A DNA stretch of 31,869 nucleotides, taken from Gemmatimonadota bacterium (GTDB taxonomy: Bacteria > Gemmatimonadota > Gemmatimonadetes > Gemmatimonadales > GWC2-71-9). The translations under genes and the position numbers were made by a program. The first letter of the stretch is position 1. Each line of letters starts with the position of its first letter. Below the pieces are notes generated by a model that worked only from the letters and a program-made list of their open reading frames with translations, had not been told where the DNA came from and did not search any database. The stretch lies in contig QHUE01000159.1 in the NCBI GenBank assembly GCA_003221825.1, positions 1 to 31,869 on the forward strand, read 5' to 3'. Below, piece by piece: positions 8,664 to 16,607 of this stretch.

Positions 8664-9552
8664 GTGAAACGCGATACACCGTTCACCCTCGTGCTGGGCG
8701 GCGGCGGGATGAAGGGGCTCGCCCATGTGGGCGTGATCCAGGCATTCCTCGAGCGCGGCCACCGGCCGACCCGGATCATCGGGTCGAGCGTCGGCGCGCT
8801 CGTCGGCGCTGCCTGGGCCGGCGGCATGGGCATCGCCAAGCTCCGGGAGATCGCCCTCAGCCTGAAGCGCAAAGAGGTCTTCGCCGTCGCCCACGCGGAC
8901 ATGGCGTTCAAGCGCATGCGCTCGCCCGCCCTGTTCCGGCGCGATCCGCTCGAGCCGCTTCTACGTGGACGGCGCCGTCGTCTCGAACGTCCCCTACGAC
9001 GCGGCGCGCGCGCTCGGCCCGGAGCTGATCGTCGCGGTCGATGTTTCCGCGTCCAGTGTGCTCACGGCGGACGCGCAGGACGAGGGGTTTGCGGGGGTGT
9101 TCGCGCGCGCGACCGAAATCCTGATGAACACGCTGCTCGAGCAACGCGTGCGCACCTGGACCACGCCGCCGGTCTACTATATCCAGCCGCGCGTCGAGCA
9201 CGTCACGATGTTCTCGTTCGATCACCTGCGTGAAGAGGTGGAAGAAGGCTACCGCGCGACGGCCGCGGCGCTCGACCGCACCGACGAGTGGCCCGAGCCG
9301 GGAGATGTCGGCATCTATCCCAAGCGGCGCGTGATGGTGCGCGTCGAGCGCGAGCGCTGCATCGGCTGCGGCACGTGCCTCGTGCACGGGCCGCAAGGCA
9401 TGTTCGTGCTCGACTCGGAGCGCAAAGCCGTCGTGACGCAGCCGGATCAGGAGTGGTCGCCGATGGACGGCGGCTACATCCGGCATTGCCCGACCTACGC
9501 GATCATCGCGCGGCCGGCGGATCAGGCGAAAGAGATGAGGAGATCAGGGTAG
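8664..9552 (+). pseudogene. Patatin-like phospholipase fused to a single-cluster ferredoxin domain, internally deleted and frameshifted
   Basis: Frame 1 (GTG 8664 to about 8965) encodes the patatin N-terminus: the oxyanion hole GGGGMKGLAHVGV and nucleophile elbow GSSVGAL. After DPLEPLLR the homology jumps frame to RFYVDGAVVSNVPYD (from about 8958), which carries the catalytic Asp (DGA), and continues to TAG at 9550. The roughly 60-70 residues expected between are missing and the frame shifts by one, so no intact patatin is made. The second frame ends in a ferredoxin-like module: CIGCGTC, 36 residues, then CP, the pattern of one [4Fe-4S] cluster. The ATG at 8607 is possible but would overlap the divergent permease start. 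The deletion could also be an assembly fault. Confidence 0.75.
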
Positions 9553-10707
9553 CCGGTACGTCTGATCGATCTCGATCAGCTCTCGCACCACCCTATCCCA
9601 GTTGTAGTAACGCTCCACCGCCTTTCTGCCCGCCGCGCCTAACTGCTTCCGGCGCTCCGGATTCGCCAGCAGCTCGTTGATCCCCGCCGCGACCGCCGTT
9701 GGATCGTCAGGATCCACCAGAATCCCCGTCTCCCCATCGCACACCGCGTCCGGCACGCCGCCCGATCGGCCGCCGACGACCGCCAGTCCGCACGCCGCTG
9801 CCTCGACGAGCGAGATGCCGAATCCTTCCGCGAGGCCTTCGACGCGCCGCGACGCCCCCACGTAGAGATCGACAGCGTTGTAGATCGCCGGCAATTCAGC
9901 GTCGGAAATCCCGCCGAGGAACCGCACGGCATCCCCCAGGCCCAGCTCGTCGCGCAGGTGCTCGAACTGCGCCAACCGATCGCCGGTTCCGACGATCGCA
10001 TAGCGTGTACCCGGGTGTGCGGCACGCACCGCGGCGAGCGCCTTCATTGTCGTGTCGATGCCCTTGTGCCACTCCAGCCGCGCCACAGTCAGGAGCCACG
10101 GGCCCCCGTTCAGGCCGTATTTGGCGCGGACCGCGCTCGTATCGACGCCGGGCCGGAAATGCCCGGGGGTCGTGCCGAGCGGCACAGACTCGACGGGGAC
10201 CCTGAGATCGAGCATCGCGAGGACGTCGAGCGCGAGGTCCGCCGTCCACCGGCTGATCGCGACGACGACTGCCGCGTTGCCGATGATACTCGCCGCCGTG
10301 CCGCGCTTGAAGCGGCTGCGCCGGATTTTTTCCTGGATCAGCAGCAGCTCGGTGCCGTAGACGATGATCCCGTAGGGCACGCGGTGCCGCGCGGCGAGCC
10401 AGCGCGCCGGATACCCGGCCGGCTTCAGCTCGGCGCACCAGGCGAATCCCGGCCGCCGCTGCTTCGCGAGCGCGCCGGCGCGCCACGTCCAGAGCGCGAG
10501 CCCCTGCACCGTGCGCAACCGCGTGGCGCGAATGCCGACGCGATCGATGACCTGCGGGAAGCGGGCGTCGCTCGCGGCGCTGTGTTCGTAGGCGCCGGTC
10601 GAAACGATGAGCGTGTTGCGGTGATATCGGAGCGCCAGCTCGCCCATCATGCGGGCGATGCCGCCGCCGTGCGGCGGAAAATTGAACGCTAAGAGGAGAC
10701 TTGTGAT
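9544..10707 (-). CDS. Glycosyltransferase family 4 (GT-B)
   Basis: About 387 aa. The N-terminal Rossmann half opens with TSLLLAFNFPPHGGGIARM. The linker VESVPLGTTPGHFRPGVD precedes the donor-binding half, with WLLTVARLEWHKGIDT, the EGFGISLVEAAACGLAVVGG signature and VPDAVCDGETGILVDPDDP. It should transfer an activated sugar to a glycan intermediate at the cytoplasmic face. It is paralogous to the next gene; both share the AGRKA(V/I)E(R/T)YYNWDRV ending. No ATG, GTG or TTG lies at the expected N-terminus; alignment with the paralog puts the start at ATC 10705-10707, 19 bases inside the upstream gene. ATG 10648-10650 would delete the first strand and loop. The stop overlaps the convergent patatin stop. 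Confidence 0.88.
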   Translation of the reverse strand: MTSLLLAFNFPPHGGGIARMMGELALRYHRNTLIVSTGAYEHSAASDARFPQVIDRVGIRATRLRTVQGLALWTWRAGALAKQRRPGFAWCAELKPAGYPARWLAARHRVPYGIIVYGTELLLIQEKIRRSRFKRGTAASIIGNAAVVVAISRWTADLALDVLAMLDLRVPVESVPLGTTPGHFRPGVDTSAVRAKYGLNGGPWLLTVARLEWHKGIDTTMKALAAVRAAHPGTRYAIVGTGDRLAQFEHLRDELGLGDAVRFLGGISDAELPAIYNAVDLYVGASRRVEGLAEGFGISLVEAAACGLAVVGGRSGGVPDAVCDGETGILVDPDDPTAVAAGINELLANPERRKQLGAAGRKAVERYYNWDRVVRELIEIDQTYRLP

Positions 10708-11870
10708 TCGATGTCCCGCAGGTCGCGGATCACCCGGTCCCAGTTGTAGTACGTCTCGATCGCCTTGCGGCCCGCCTGGCCGAGCCGCCGCGCAAACAGC
10801 TGGTCGCCGAGCAGGCGCTTGAGCGCCGCCGCGACCGCTGCGGGATCGTCGGGATTCACGACCAGCCCCGTCTCGCCGTCGTGCACCGCTTCCGCGAGTC
10901 CTCCCGACTGGCCCGCGATCACCGGCAGGCCGCAGGCGCTCGCTTCCGCGAGCGCGACGCCGAAGCCTTCGACGCGCGAGCCGTCGGCCCGGCGCGACAC
11001 GCCGATGTAGGCGTTTGCGATGTTGAACACCGCCGGCAGCTCCGCCTCCGGGACATTGCCGACAAAGCGCACGTGGTCGGCGATGCGCAGATCCTCGGCG
11101 AGGCGCTGATACTCTTTCCGTTTCTTCCCGCTGCCCACCACGAGATAGTTGACGTCCAACCCGTCCTGCCGGCACTGCGCTACCGCGCGCAACGCCATGT
11201 CCACGCCCTTGTACGCCTCGAGCCGCGCGACCGTCAGGATCCACGCCGCGTCCCCGTTGACCCCGTAGCGCGTCCGCACGGCGCGCGTGTCGATTCCCGG
11301 CCGGAACTGCTCCGGGTCGGTCCCGAGCGGGACCAGACGGACGGTTTCGGCCAGCGGGTCGAGGCCGAGCTCGCGCAGTACTTTTTGCGCCTGCTCGCGC
11401 GTCCACTGGCTGTTGGCGACGACGGCGACGGCCGAGCCGAGCAGCGCCTTCGCCGTCTTGCGCGCGAAGCGCGAGTGATGGATCGCGTGCAGCTCCTTCA
11501 GCAGATCGCCGCCGTGCACGAAGACGCCGTACTTCGTCCCGACGCGCTCGTGCATCCATTTCGCGGGATACGTGCAGGGCCGGATGGAATCGCACCACGC
11601 GAACCGCGGCTTGTGCTGCCGCGCGAGGCCGGCGACGCGGCGCGACCAGAACAACAGACCGGCGAGATTGCGCAGCGCCTTGCTCGGCACCGGCAGCCGG
11701 TCGACCGTGGCGCCGCTGAAGCGCACATCGGAGTCCTGGGAGTCGCGATGCTGGCCGGTGGAGACGAGCAGCTCGCCGCGTGGATAGCGGCGGGTGACCT
11801 CGCCCATCATGCGGGCGATGCCGGTTTGCATCGGCGGAAATTCGCCGGTCAGGAGGAAAGTCTTAACCAC
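10689..11870 (-). CDS. Glycosyltransferase family 4 (GT-B), paralog of the downstream gene
   Basis: About 393 aa. It opens with VKTFLLTGEFPPMQTGIARM, has FRPGIDTRAVRTRYGVNGD at the domain boundary, AWILTVARLEAYKGVDMALR in the donor domain, then EGFGVALAEASACGLPVIAG with the conserved Glu pair, and EAVHDGETGLVVNPDDP. The predicted role is sugar transfer from an NDP-sugar in polysaccharide or LPS assembly. GTG 11868-11870 was chosen because it gives the same N-terminus as the paralog and overlaps the upstream GT2 stop as GTGGTTAA; upstream in-frame ATGs lie inside the GT2 gene. The pair with the next gene looks like a tandem duplication. Confidence 0.92.
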   Translation of the reverse strand: MVKTFLLTGEFPPMQTGIARMMGEVTRRYPRGELLVSTGQHRDSQDSDVRFSGATVDRLPVPSKALRNLAGLLFWSRRVAGLARQHKPRFAWCDSIRPCTYPAKWMHERVGTKYGVFVHGGDLLKELHAIHHSRFARKTAKALLGSAVAVVANSQWTREQAQKVLRELGLDPLAETVRLVPLGTDPEQFRPGIDTRAVRTRYGVNGDAAWILTVARLEAYKGVDMALRAVAQCRQDGLDVNYLVVGSGKKRKEYQRLAEDLRIADHVRFVGNVPEAELPAVFNIANAYIGVSRRADGSRVEGFGVALAEASACGLPVIAGQSGGLAEAVHDGETGLVVNPDDPAAVAAALKRLLGDQLFARRLGQAGRKAIETYYNWDRVIRDLRDIESQVSS

Positions 11871-12615
11871 GGCGCTGTCGTTCCCACAAGAAAGCATACT
11901 TAAAGAACACCGACGCCGCACTCATCCCCGCGTGAATCACGCCGAGCCGCCCGTCGAAGATGCTGCCGGAGAGGACATAATCGCGCCAAAACCGGAAGGC
12001 GGGCCGGAGCGCGACGTCGCTGAATGACGCGCGCCGCCCGCGCGCGGCGAGGTCGGCCGCGCTCATGCGGCTGTACGCAATGATCTTGTCCAGATGATGT
12101 CCCAGGTCCTGATAGGGCGTGTGGTCCAGCTCATGGGTGAGCTCCCCTTGCTCGCTTTCTGGAATCTCCAGGCCGGGATGGGCGGTCTGGCCGCCGAATC
12201 GCCGGCCCCGCCGGAACAATCGCACCACCCAGTCGCGGCCCCAGTGCCCCCGGCGCAGCACCTGACCGTGAAAGAAATTGCGCCGCTTCACGCGATAAGC
12301 CTCGTGCCGGGGCGTCACCACGACCTGTGCCAGCTCCGCTGCGAGGTCGGGTCCGATGCGCTCGTCGGCATCGAGCGCGAACACCCATTCGTTGTGCGCG
12401 GCCGCGATGCCGGCGTTGCGCTGCGCCGCGATCCCCGGCGCGACGCCGTCGAGCACGCGCGCCCCCGCCGCGGCGGCTGCGCCGCCCGTGCCGTCCTGTG
12501 ATCCCGCATCCACGACGATCACCTCGCCGGCCCACGACAATCCGCGGACGCAGTCGGCGATCTGACTCGCTTCGTTGAGCGTGGGGATGACGATCGTGAG
12601 CGGCGCGGACGGCAT
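11863..12615 (-). CDS. Glycosyltransferase family 2, WaaE/KdtX-like
   Basis: A 250-aa GT-A enzyme. It begins MPSAPLTIVIPTLNEASQIA, followed by EVIVVDAGSQDGT, APGIAAQRNAGIAAA and the DxD-type ALDADERI. The middle FFHGQVLRRGHWGRDWVVRLFRR and the C-terminal FWRDYVLSGSIFDGRLGVI match the WaaE/KdtX group, which adds a glucose-type residue to LPS inner core. The ATG at 12613-12615 is preferred over the long upstream extension, which is shadow of the neighbouring GT4 gene. TAACAT (minus strand, 12628-12623) lies 7 bases before it. The exact acceptor is inference. Confidence 0.9.
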   Translation of the reverse strand: MPSAPLTIVIPTLNEASQIADCVRGLSWAGEVIVVDAGSQDGTGGAAAAAGARVLDGVAPGIAAQRNAGIAAAHNEWVFALDADERIGPDLAAELAQVVVTPRHEAYRVKRRNFFHGQVLRRGHWGRDWVVRLFRRGRRFGGQTAHPGLEIPESEQGELTHELDHTPYQDLGHHLDKIIAYSRMSAADLAARGRRASFSDVALRPAFRFWRDYVLSGSIFDGRLGVIHAGMSAASVFFKYAFLWERQRRG

Positions 12616-12625
12616 GTCCCGAATG

Positions 12626-13534
12626 TTAACGAGAGGCGATGGCTTCGCGGTAGACGACTTCGGTCCGGTCGGCGGTGCGTCCCATGGTGAACTCGCCGCG
12701 CACCAACGTCTGTCCCGCGCGCGCGACGCGTGCCCGAAAGGCATCGTCGCCGAGCATGCGCTCGAGCGCGCGCGTCCAGGCGGCGGGATCGAGTGGGGGA
12801 ACCAGCAGGCCGGTCTCGCCCGGACGGACGAGCTCGGCATTGCCGCCCGCGGCCGAGGCGATCACGGGAACGCCCAGCGCCATCGCCTCGAGCAGCGCCT
12901 GCGACAGCCCTTCAATCCGCGACGGCAGCGCGGCCAGCGTGGCGAACCTGTAGAACGCGAGCGCCCGCGGGGGCTCGGTGAACGGCACGAACACGATGCG
13001 ATGGCGGTCGGGCACGGCGGCCTGCGCGGCGCCGAGCTCCGCGTCGGCGCGGATCCCCACGAACGCCACGGTCACCGGGCGCTCGAGCGCCGGCAGCGCG
13101 CGCAGCAGGATCTGCTGATCCTTGCGCCGCGCGACGACCGCGACGACCGGCCGTCCGGAATCACCCAGGGCCGACTGCGCGAGCCGGAGGTCCGCGGCCG
13201 ACGGCGCCGCTTCGACGCGCCCCAGGTCGAAGGTGAGCGCGCGACGGTCGCCGGTGGCATGGCTGTTCGCGACATTCACGCGCTTGTCGGCAATCACGCC
13301 GGCGATCGTGTTTGCCACGTTGCGGAAGTGCGAGAAGTCGAGGGCGACGTGTTCGAGCGAGGGAGTGGCCGCCACGCTGCGCGCGAGCAGCGTTCCGGCC
13401 GGACAGCCGACCAGGACGCGGTGCCCGCGGTGTGCGAGCTCGCGGCTCAGACTGAAAATGGATTGGGTGGAGCCGGCGCCCTCGCCCTGATGCGTGAGCT
13501 GCAGAATCGTGAGCTGGGCGGGACCCTCCGGCAT
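12626..13534 (-). CDS. Glycosyltransferase family 4, apparently internally shortened
   Basis: 302 aa, short for GT4. The N-terminal half runs from LTILQLTHQGEGAGSTQSIF to NSHATGDRRALTF and then jumps to DLGRVEAAPSAADL, the motif that normally follows the NGIDL domain linker. About 60 residues (the last N-domain helices and the linker) appear to be missing, in frame, near 13225-13235. The donor domain is intact: PVVAVVARRKDQQILLRALP, RIEGLSQALLEAMALGVPVI and LVRPGETGLLVPPLDP. Activity is doubtful because acceptor-side structure is lost. The ATG at 13532-13534 has TAGCTT 6 bases upstream and no Shine-Dalgarno sequence. It leads the minus-strand glycosyltransferase run. Confidence 0.82.
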   Translation of the reverse strand: MPEGPAQLTILQLTHQGEGAGSTQSIFSLSRELAHRGHRVLVGCPAGTLLARSVAATPSLEHVALDFSHFRNVANTIAGVIADKRVNVANSHATGDRRALTFDLGRVEAAPSAADLRLAQSALGDSGRPVVAVVARRKDQQILLRALPALERPVTVAFVGIRADAELGAAQAAVPDRHRIVFVPFTEPPRALAFYRFATLAALPSRIEGLSQALLEAMALGVPVIASAAGGNAELVRPGETGLLVPPLDPAAWTRALERMLGDDAFRARVARAGQTLVRGEFTMGRTADRTEVVYREAIASR

Positions 13535-13540
13535 GATCCG

Positions 13541-13554
13541 AAGCTAGTTATAAT
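13541..13554. promoter_or_regulatory. Divergent -10 boxes between two GT4 genes
   Basis: The 29-base gap holds TATAAT on the plus strand (13549-13554, 9 bases before ATG 13564) and TAGCTT on the minus strand (13546-13541, 6 bases before ATG 13534). No convincing -35 element or Shine-Dalgarno sequence is seen for either gene, so both transcripts are probably leaderless or nearly so. Confidence 0.5.
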
Positions 13555-13563
13555 GGAACTTCG

Positions 13564-14316
13564 ATGCACGTCGTGGTCGCATCCCATCACCGGCTTCCGG
13601 TCGAAGGCTACGGCGGACCGCAGCGCGTCGTCGTCGCGCTGGTGCGCGGGCTCGCGGCGCTCGGCCACCGCGTCACGCTGCTCGCGCAACCCGGAACGAA
13701 AGTCGCCGAAGCGGCGAAGATCGTGGAAGTCGCGCCCCGGCTATTCAAAGATTCCGGCGTGGATCTCAAACGCTTCTTCCCGGACGGCGCGGATATCCTG
13801 CACGCGCATTTTCCGCTCAAACAGGGACCGAAGGGCGTGCCGTTCGTGCAGACGCTGCACGGCAACTGGAAACCCGACACACCGCTCCCGCCGAACACGA
13901 TCTTCCTTTCGCGCGACCACGCCAAACGCCACGGCAGCGCGATCTACGTCCACAACGGCCTCGATCCCGCCGAATACATCTTCCGCGGGCGGAAAGCGGT
14001 GCTGCTCGCCCGGGCCCGCTGCCTGTGGATGCCGGCCCAGTGGGACGAGCCGTTCGGCCTGCCGACGATCGAAGCGCTGTTCTCCGGAACGCCCGTCCTC
14101 GGCACGCGGCGCGGCGCCCTGCCTGAGATCGTCACCCCCGCGGTGGGCGTGTTGCGCGACACGCTCGACGAGTTGATTCTCGCCGGCGACAAAGTCACGA
14201 CGCTCGACCCGCGAGCCTGCCGGGAACGGGCCGAGCGCCAGTTCACGCACCTGGTGATGGCGGAGAACTACGTACGGATCTACCAGAACGTGCTGACGTC
14301 GGGCGAGCTCAAGTAG
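13564..14316 (+). CDS. Glycosyltransferase family 4, apparently internally shortened
   Basis: 250 aa, where this GT4 subgroup is usually a little over 300. It starts MHVVVASHHRLPVEGYGGPQ, continues through ADILHAHFPLK, VPFVQTLHGNWKP and HNGLDPAEYIFR, then jumps to GRKAVLLARARCLWMPAQWD. The first strand of the donor domain with its LGR-type and K-G motifs, normally between these, is missing in frame near 13980-13995 (about 55-60 residues). The C-terminal part is normal: EPFGLPTIEALFSGTPVLGT, GALPEIVTPAVGVL and RQFTHLVMAENYVRIYQ. Loss of the donor-phosphate-binding region makes activity doubtful. It is driven by the TATAAT at 13549 and coupled to the membrane glycosyltransferase that follows. 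Confidence 0.82.
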   Translation: MHVVVASHHRLPVEGYGGPQRVVVALVRGLAALGHRVTLLAQPGTKVAEAAKIVEVAPRLFKDSGVDLKRFFPDGADILHAHFPLKQGPKGVPFVQTLHGNWKPDTPLPPNTIFLSRDHAKRHGSAIYVHNGLDPAEYIFRGRKAVLLARARCLWMPAQWDEPFGLPTIEALFSGTPVLGTRRGALPEIVTPAVGVLRDTLDELILAGDKVTTLDPRACRERAERQFTHLVMAENYVRIYQNVLTSGELK

Positions 14317-15758
14317 ACCGCACGCTGCTGCGCCTGCTCGTCATCGGGGCGCTGCTGCGACTGCTCGCCGCGGTCTTCAGCGGCGGATTCCTCGCGAGCG
14401 ACGATCACCACGTCGTCGTCGCCGCGGCCGATCAGATCGCCAGCGGCACCGGCCTGCCGGTGACGTACGCGCGCTCGGCGCTGTTTCCCGCCGTCTTGGC
14501 CGCGATCATGACCGTGACGCGGGGCGTCGGGATTCACGATCCCGGGTTCGAGATGCTGATCGTGCGCCTGATCCAGGCCGCCTATTCCCTGCTCGTCGTG
14601 TATTTCGTCTATCGCCTGCTCGAACGCGCACTCGGACGCGAGAGCGCCATGCTGGGCGGGCTGCTGGCGGCTGTGTTCTTTGCGATGCCGGTGACCGCCG
14701 TCCACCAGCTCGAGGAGTCGGTGTGCCAGGTCCCGCTCCTGGCGGCGTGCTGGTGGTGGCAGCGCAGCGAAGACGGCCATCAGCCGTCAGCCGTCTGGGC
14801 CGCTCTGGCGGGCGCCGCGCTCGGTACCGCGCTGATCCTGCGCTTTCCTTTAATAGGGTTCGTCGCGGCGTTTGGGATCATGGTGTTGCTGCGGCCCCTC
14901 CCGGTGCAACGAAAGCTGACGTTTCTGGGCGGTCTGGCGCTCGTCATCGTGCTGCAAGGCTACAGCAACGCCGTGATCAATCATGAGTGGTGGTACTCGT
15001 TCATCCACCGGCTGGGCCCGATGTTCCATCCGCAGCGCATGGCGATCGAGGCGGACGGATATCCCAGCAGCCCACCGTGGCACTACGTCCTCACCCTGCT
15101 CGCCGCGTTCATCCCACCCGCGTCGATTCTGCTGTTGGCGGCCGCCGTGAAGGGAGGTATCCGGGTCCCTTTCCTCGGGATTGCGACCCTGGCCTTCCTG
15201 GTGAGCCACAGCCTGATCGCGAACAAGCAGGAGCGGTTCCTGCTGCCGATCCTACCGCTGGTGTTCATCCTGATCGTCGCCGGGCTGCCCTGGCTCGCGG
15301 CGCGCATAGCCCCCCGGGCCGCGTATCGCGGCATGTGGTGGTACTTCTGGATCGCGAACGCGGTTCTCCTGGCGATCGTGACGTTCAGTTTTTCTAAGAA
15401 GGATCGCGTCGAGCCGCTGCTGATCGTGTACCGCCGTCACGACGCGACGGGCGTGGTGGTCGCCGAATACAACCAGACCTTCGGCGTGCCGGAGTACTAC
15501 CTGGGGCAGCCGCGGCCACCAGTGGTCGTGGTAGAGCGGGGACAAAACGTCGCGGATTCGCGCGGGGGGGTACCGATCAACTACGTGATCGTCTACAGCG
15601 ACACGCCGGACTCCGATCGTGTATTCCTGGCGGCCGCGTTGCATCGAAATCTCACATTGCTCACGGTGGTCCAGCCGAGTCTCACGGACCGACTCGCGCA
15701 TGCGATCAATCCCCGGCACAACCGAGCCCACACGGCGGCGATCTACACGACCTCGTAG
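14313..15758 (+). CDS. Membrane-embedded glycosyltransferase (GT-C, GT39/ArnT-like)
   Basis: About 481 aa with 8-10 predicted membrane helices. The first helix (LLRLLVIGALLRLLAAVF) is followed by the periplasmic FLASDDHHVVVAA loop, whose DD pair is the usual GT-C catalytic acidic motif. Later VRLIQAAYSLLVVYFVYRLL, LRFPLIGFVAAFG and SLIANKQERFLLPILPLVF match bacterial mannosyl/arabinosyl-type transferases that use polyprenyl-phosphate sugars. The frame has no ATG, GTG or TTG before GTG 14460, which would remove helix 1 and the DD motif. The start given (GTA 14313, a 4-base GTAG overlap with the previous stop) is tentative; CTG 14325 is the alternative. The last 16 bases overlap the convergent GT2 gene. 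Confidence 0.78.
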   Translation, partial: VDRTLLRLLVIGALLRLLAAVFSGGFLASDDHHVVVAAADQIASGTGLPVTYARSALFPAVLAAIMTVTRGVGIHDPGFEMLIVRLIQAAYSLLVVYFVYRLLERALGRESAMLGGLLAAVFFAMPVTAVHQLEESVCQVPLLAACWWWQRSEDGHQPSAVWAALAGAALGTALILRFPLIGFVAAFGIMVLLRPLPVQRKLTFLGGLALVIVLQGYSNAVINHEWWYSFIHRLGPMFHPQRMAIEADGYPSSPPWHYVLTLLAAFIPPASILLLAAAVKGGIRVPFLGIATLAFLVSHSLIANKQERFLLPILPLVFILIVAGLPWLAARIAPRAAYRGMWWYFWIANAVLLAIVTFSFSKKDRVEPLLIVYRRHDATGVVVAEYNQTFGVPEYYLGQPRPPVVVVERGQNVADSRGGVPINYVIVYSDTPDSDRVFLAAALHRNLTLLTVVQPSLTDRLAHAINPRHNRAHTAAIYTTS

Positions 15759-16606
15759 TTGCGAAACTCGAACGGCCGCACGCCCGACAGCCGTTCGATC
15801 CAATCCGACATATACAGTCGAACGTGCGCCGGTTTGAAGCGCGCCGGCTCGAGTGCGGGTGGCGGCTCTTTCGCGTTCGCGGCGATCCAGTCCCTCGCGG
15901 CAGCCGGATGGCTGCCGGTAAAACGCCGCAACAAGGGAATCCACTTCAGGGTGCCGCGTTTGAGATCGCGATCCAGGCGCTCGGTCGCCCAGGGATACAT
16001 CTGTTTCGTCAGCTGGATCTTCTCACGCATCGTTTGCGCCGGTCGCGCCCAGCCGTAATGAAACATCTGCGCGCCGGTGAGGCGTGCTCGGATTTTTCGA
16101 AATTCGGGTCCCACGCGAAACCCTTGCGCACCCTGATAGGGGCGGATGCCACGGCCCAAACGGAGGCAGCGGACTTCGCGACGATACCACTGGCGATTCG
16201 TCGCCACGCGATCGAAGCCGCCATAGAAATGCAGATAGTCGACGAGCATCCCTTCGACCTGCTCATCCCGGTCCCACTCGGCGACCTTTTGCCTCAGGAT
16301 GTGGGCTCCGCGCTCATGGAGGACTTCATCGGCCTGGATGTAGATGCCCCACGAGCCGCGGCACGCGTCCATCGCGCGCTGCGTCTCGAGGGCAAGCATG
16401 TCGTCGCCTTTGCTCAAGTCCCATTCGCTATCGACGATCCGGACGCGTGAGTCCCGCACGCCGGCCACGAGCGGACGCGTCTCGTCGTCCGACCTGCCGA
16501 CGTTGACGACGACTTCGTCGCAGACCTCGAGCACCGAAGCAATCGCCGCGACGATGGGAAAGTTGAGTTGGACGGCGTTGCGGACCAGCGTAAACCCAGA
16601 CAGCAA
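15743..16606 (-). CDS. Glycosyltransferase family 2-like protein
   Basis: A 287-aa GT-A-type protein. It opens with LSGFTLVRNAVQLNFPIVAA, EVVVNVGRSDDETR and EWDLSKGDDMLALETQRAM, with the DxD-like YIQADEVLHE. The middle VDYLHFYGGFDRVATNRQWY and MFHYGWARPAQTMREKIQ are typical of a conserved group of about 290-aa proteins annotated as glycosyltransferases, often beside msbA-like genes. The start is TTG 16604-16606, one base after the msbA-like stop; no ATG or GTG is available at the conserved N-terminus. It is third in the porX-msbA-GT2 run. Acceptor and donor are unknown. Confidence 0.85.
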   Translation of the reverse strand: MLSGFTLVRNAVQLNFPIVAAIASVLEVCDEVVVNVGRSDDETRPLVAGVRDSRVRIVDSEWDLSKGDDMLALETQRAMDACRGSWGIYIQADEVLHERGAHILRQKVAEWDRDEQVEGMLVDYLHFYGGFDRVATNRQWYRREVRCLRLGRGIRPYQGAQGFRVGPEFRKIRARLTGAQMFHYGWARPAQTMREKIQLTKQMYPWATERLDRDLKRGTLKWIPLLRRFTGSHPAAARDWIAANAKEPPPALEPARFKPAHVRLYMSDWIERLSGVRPFEFRNYEVV

Positions 16607-16607
16607 G

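Noticed and set aside
9544..11598. Single 684-aa minus-strand open frame
   Set aside because: Only the C-terminal 387 codons are GT4; the remainder is an out-of-frame reading of the upstream GT4 paralog.
12575..14176. 533-aa plus-strand open frame across two GT4 genes
   Set aside because: It is antisense to one GT4 and out of frame with the other; it contains no recognisable domain.
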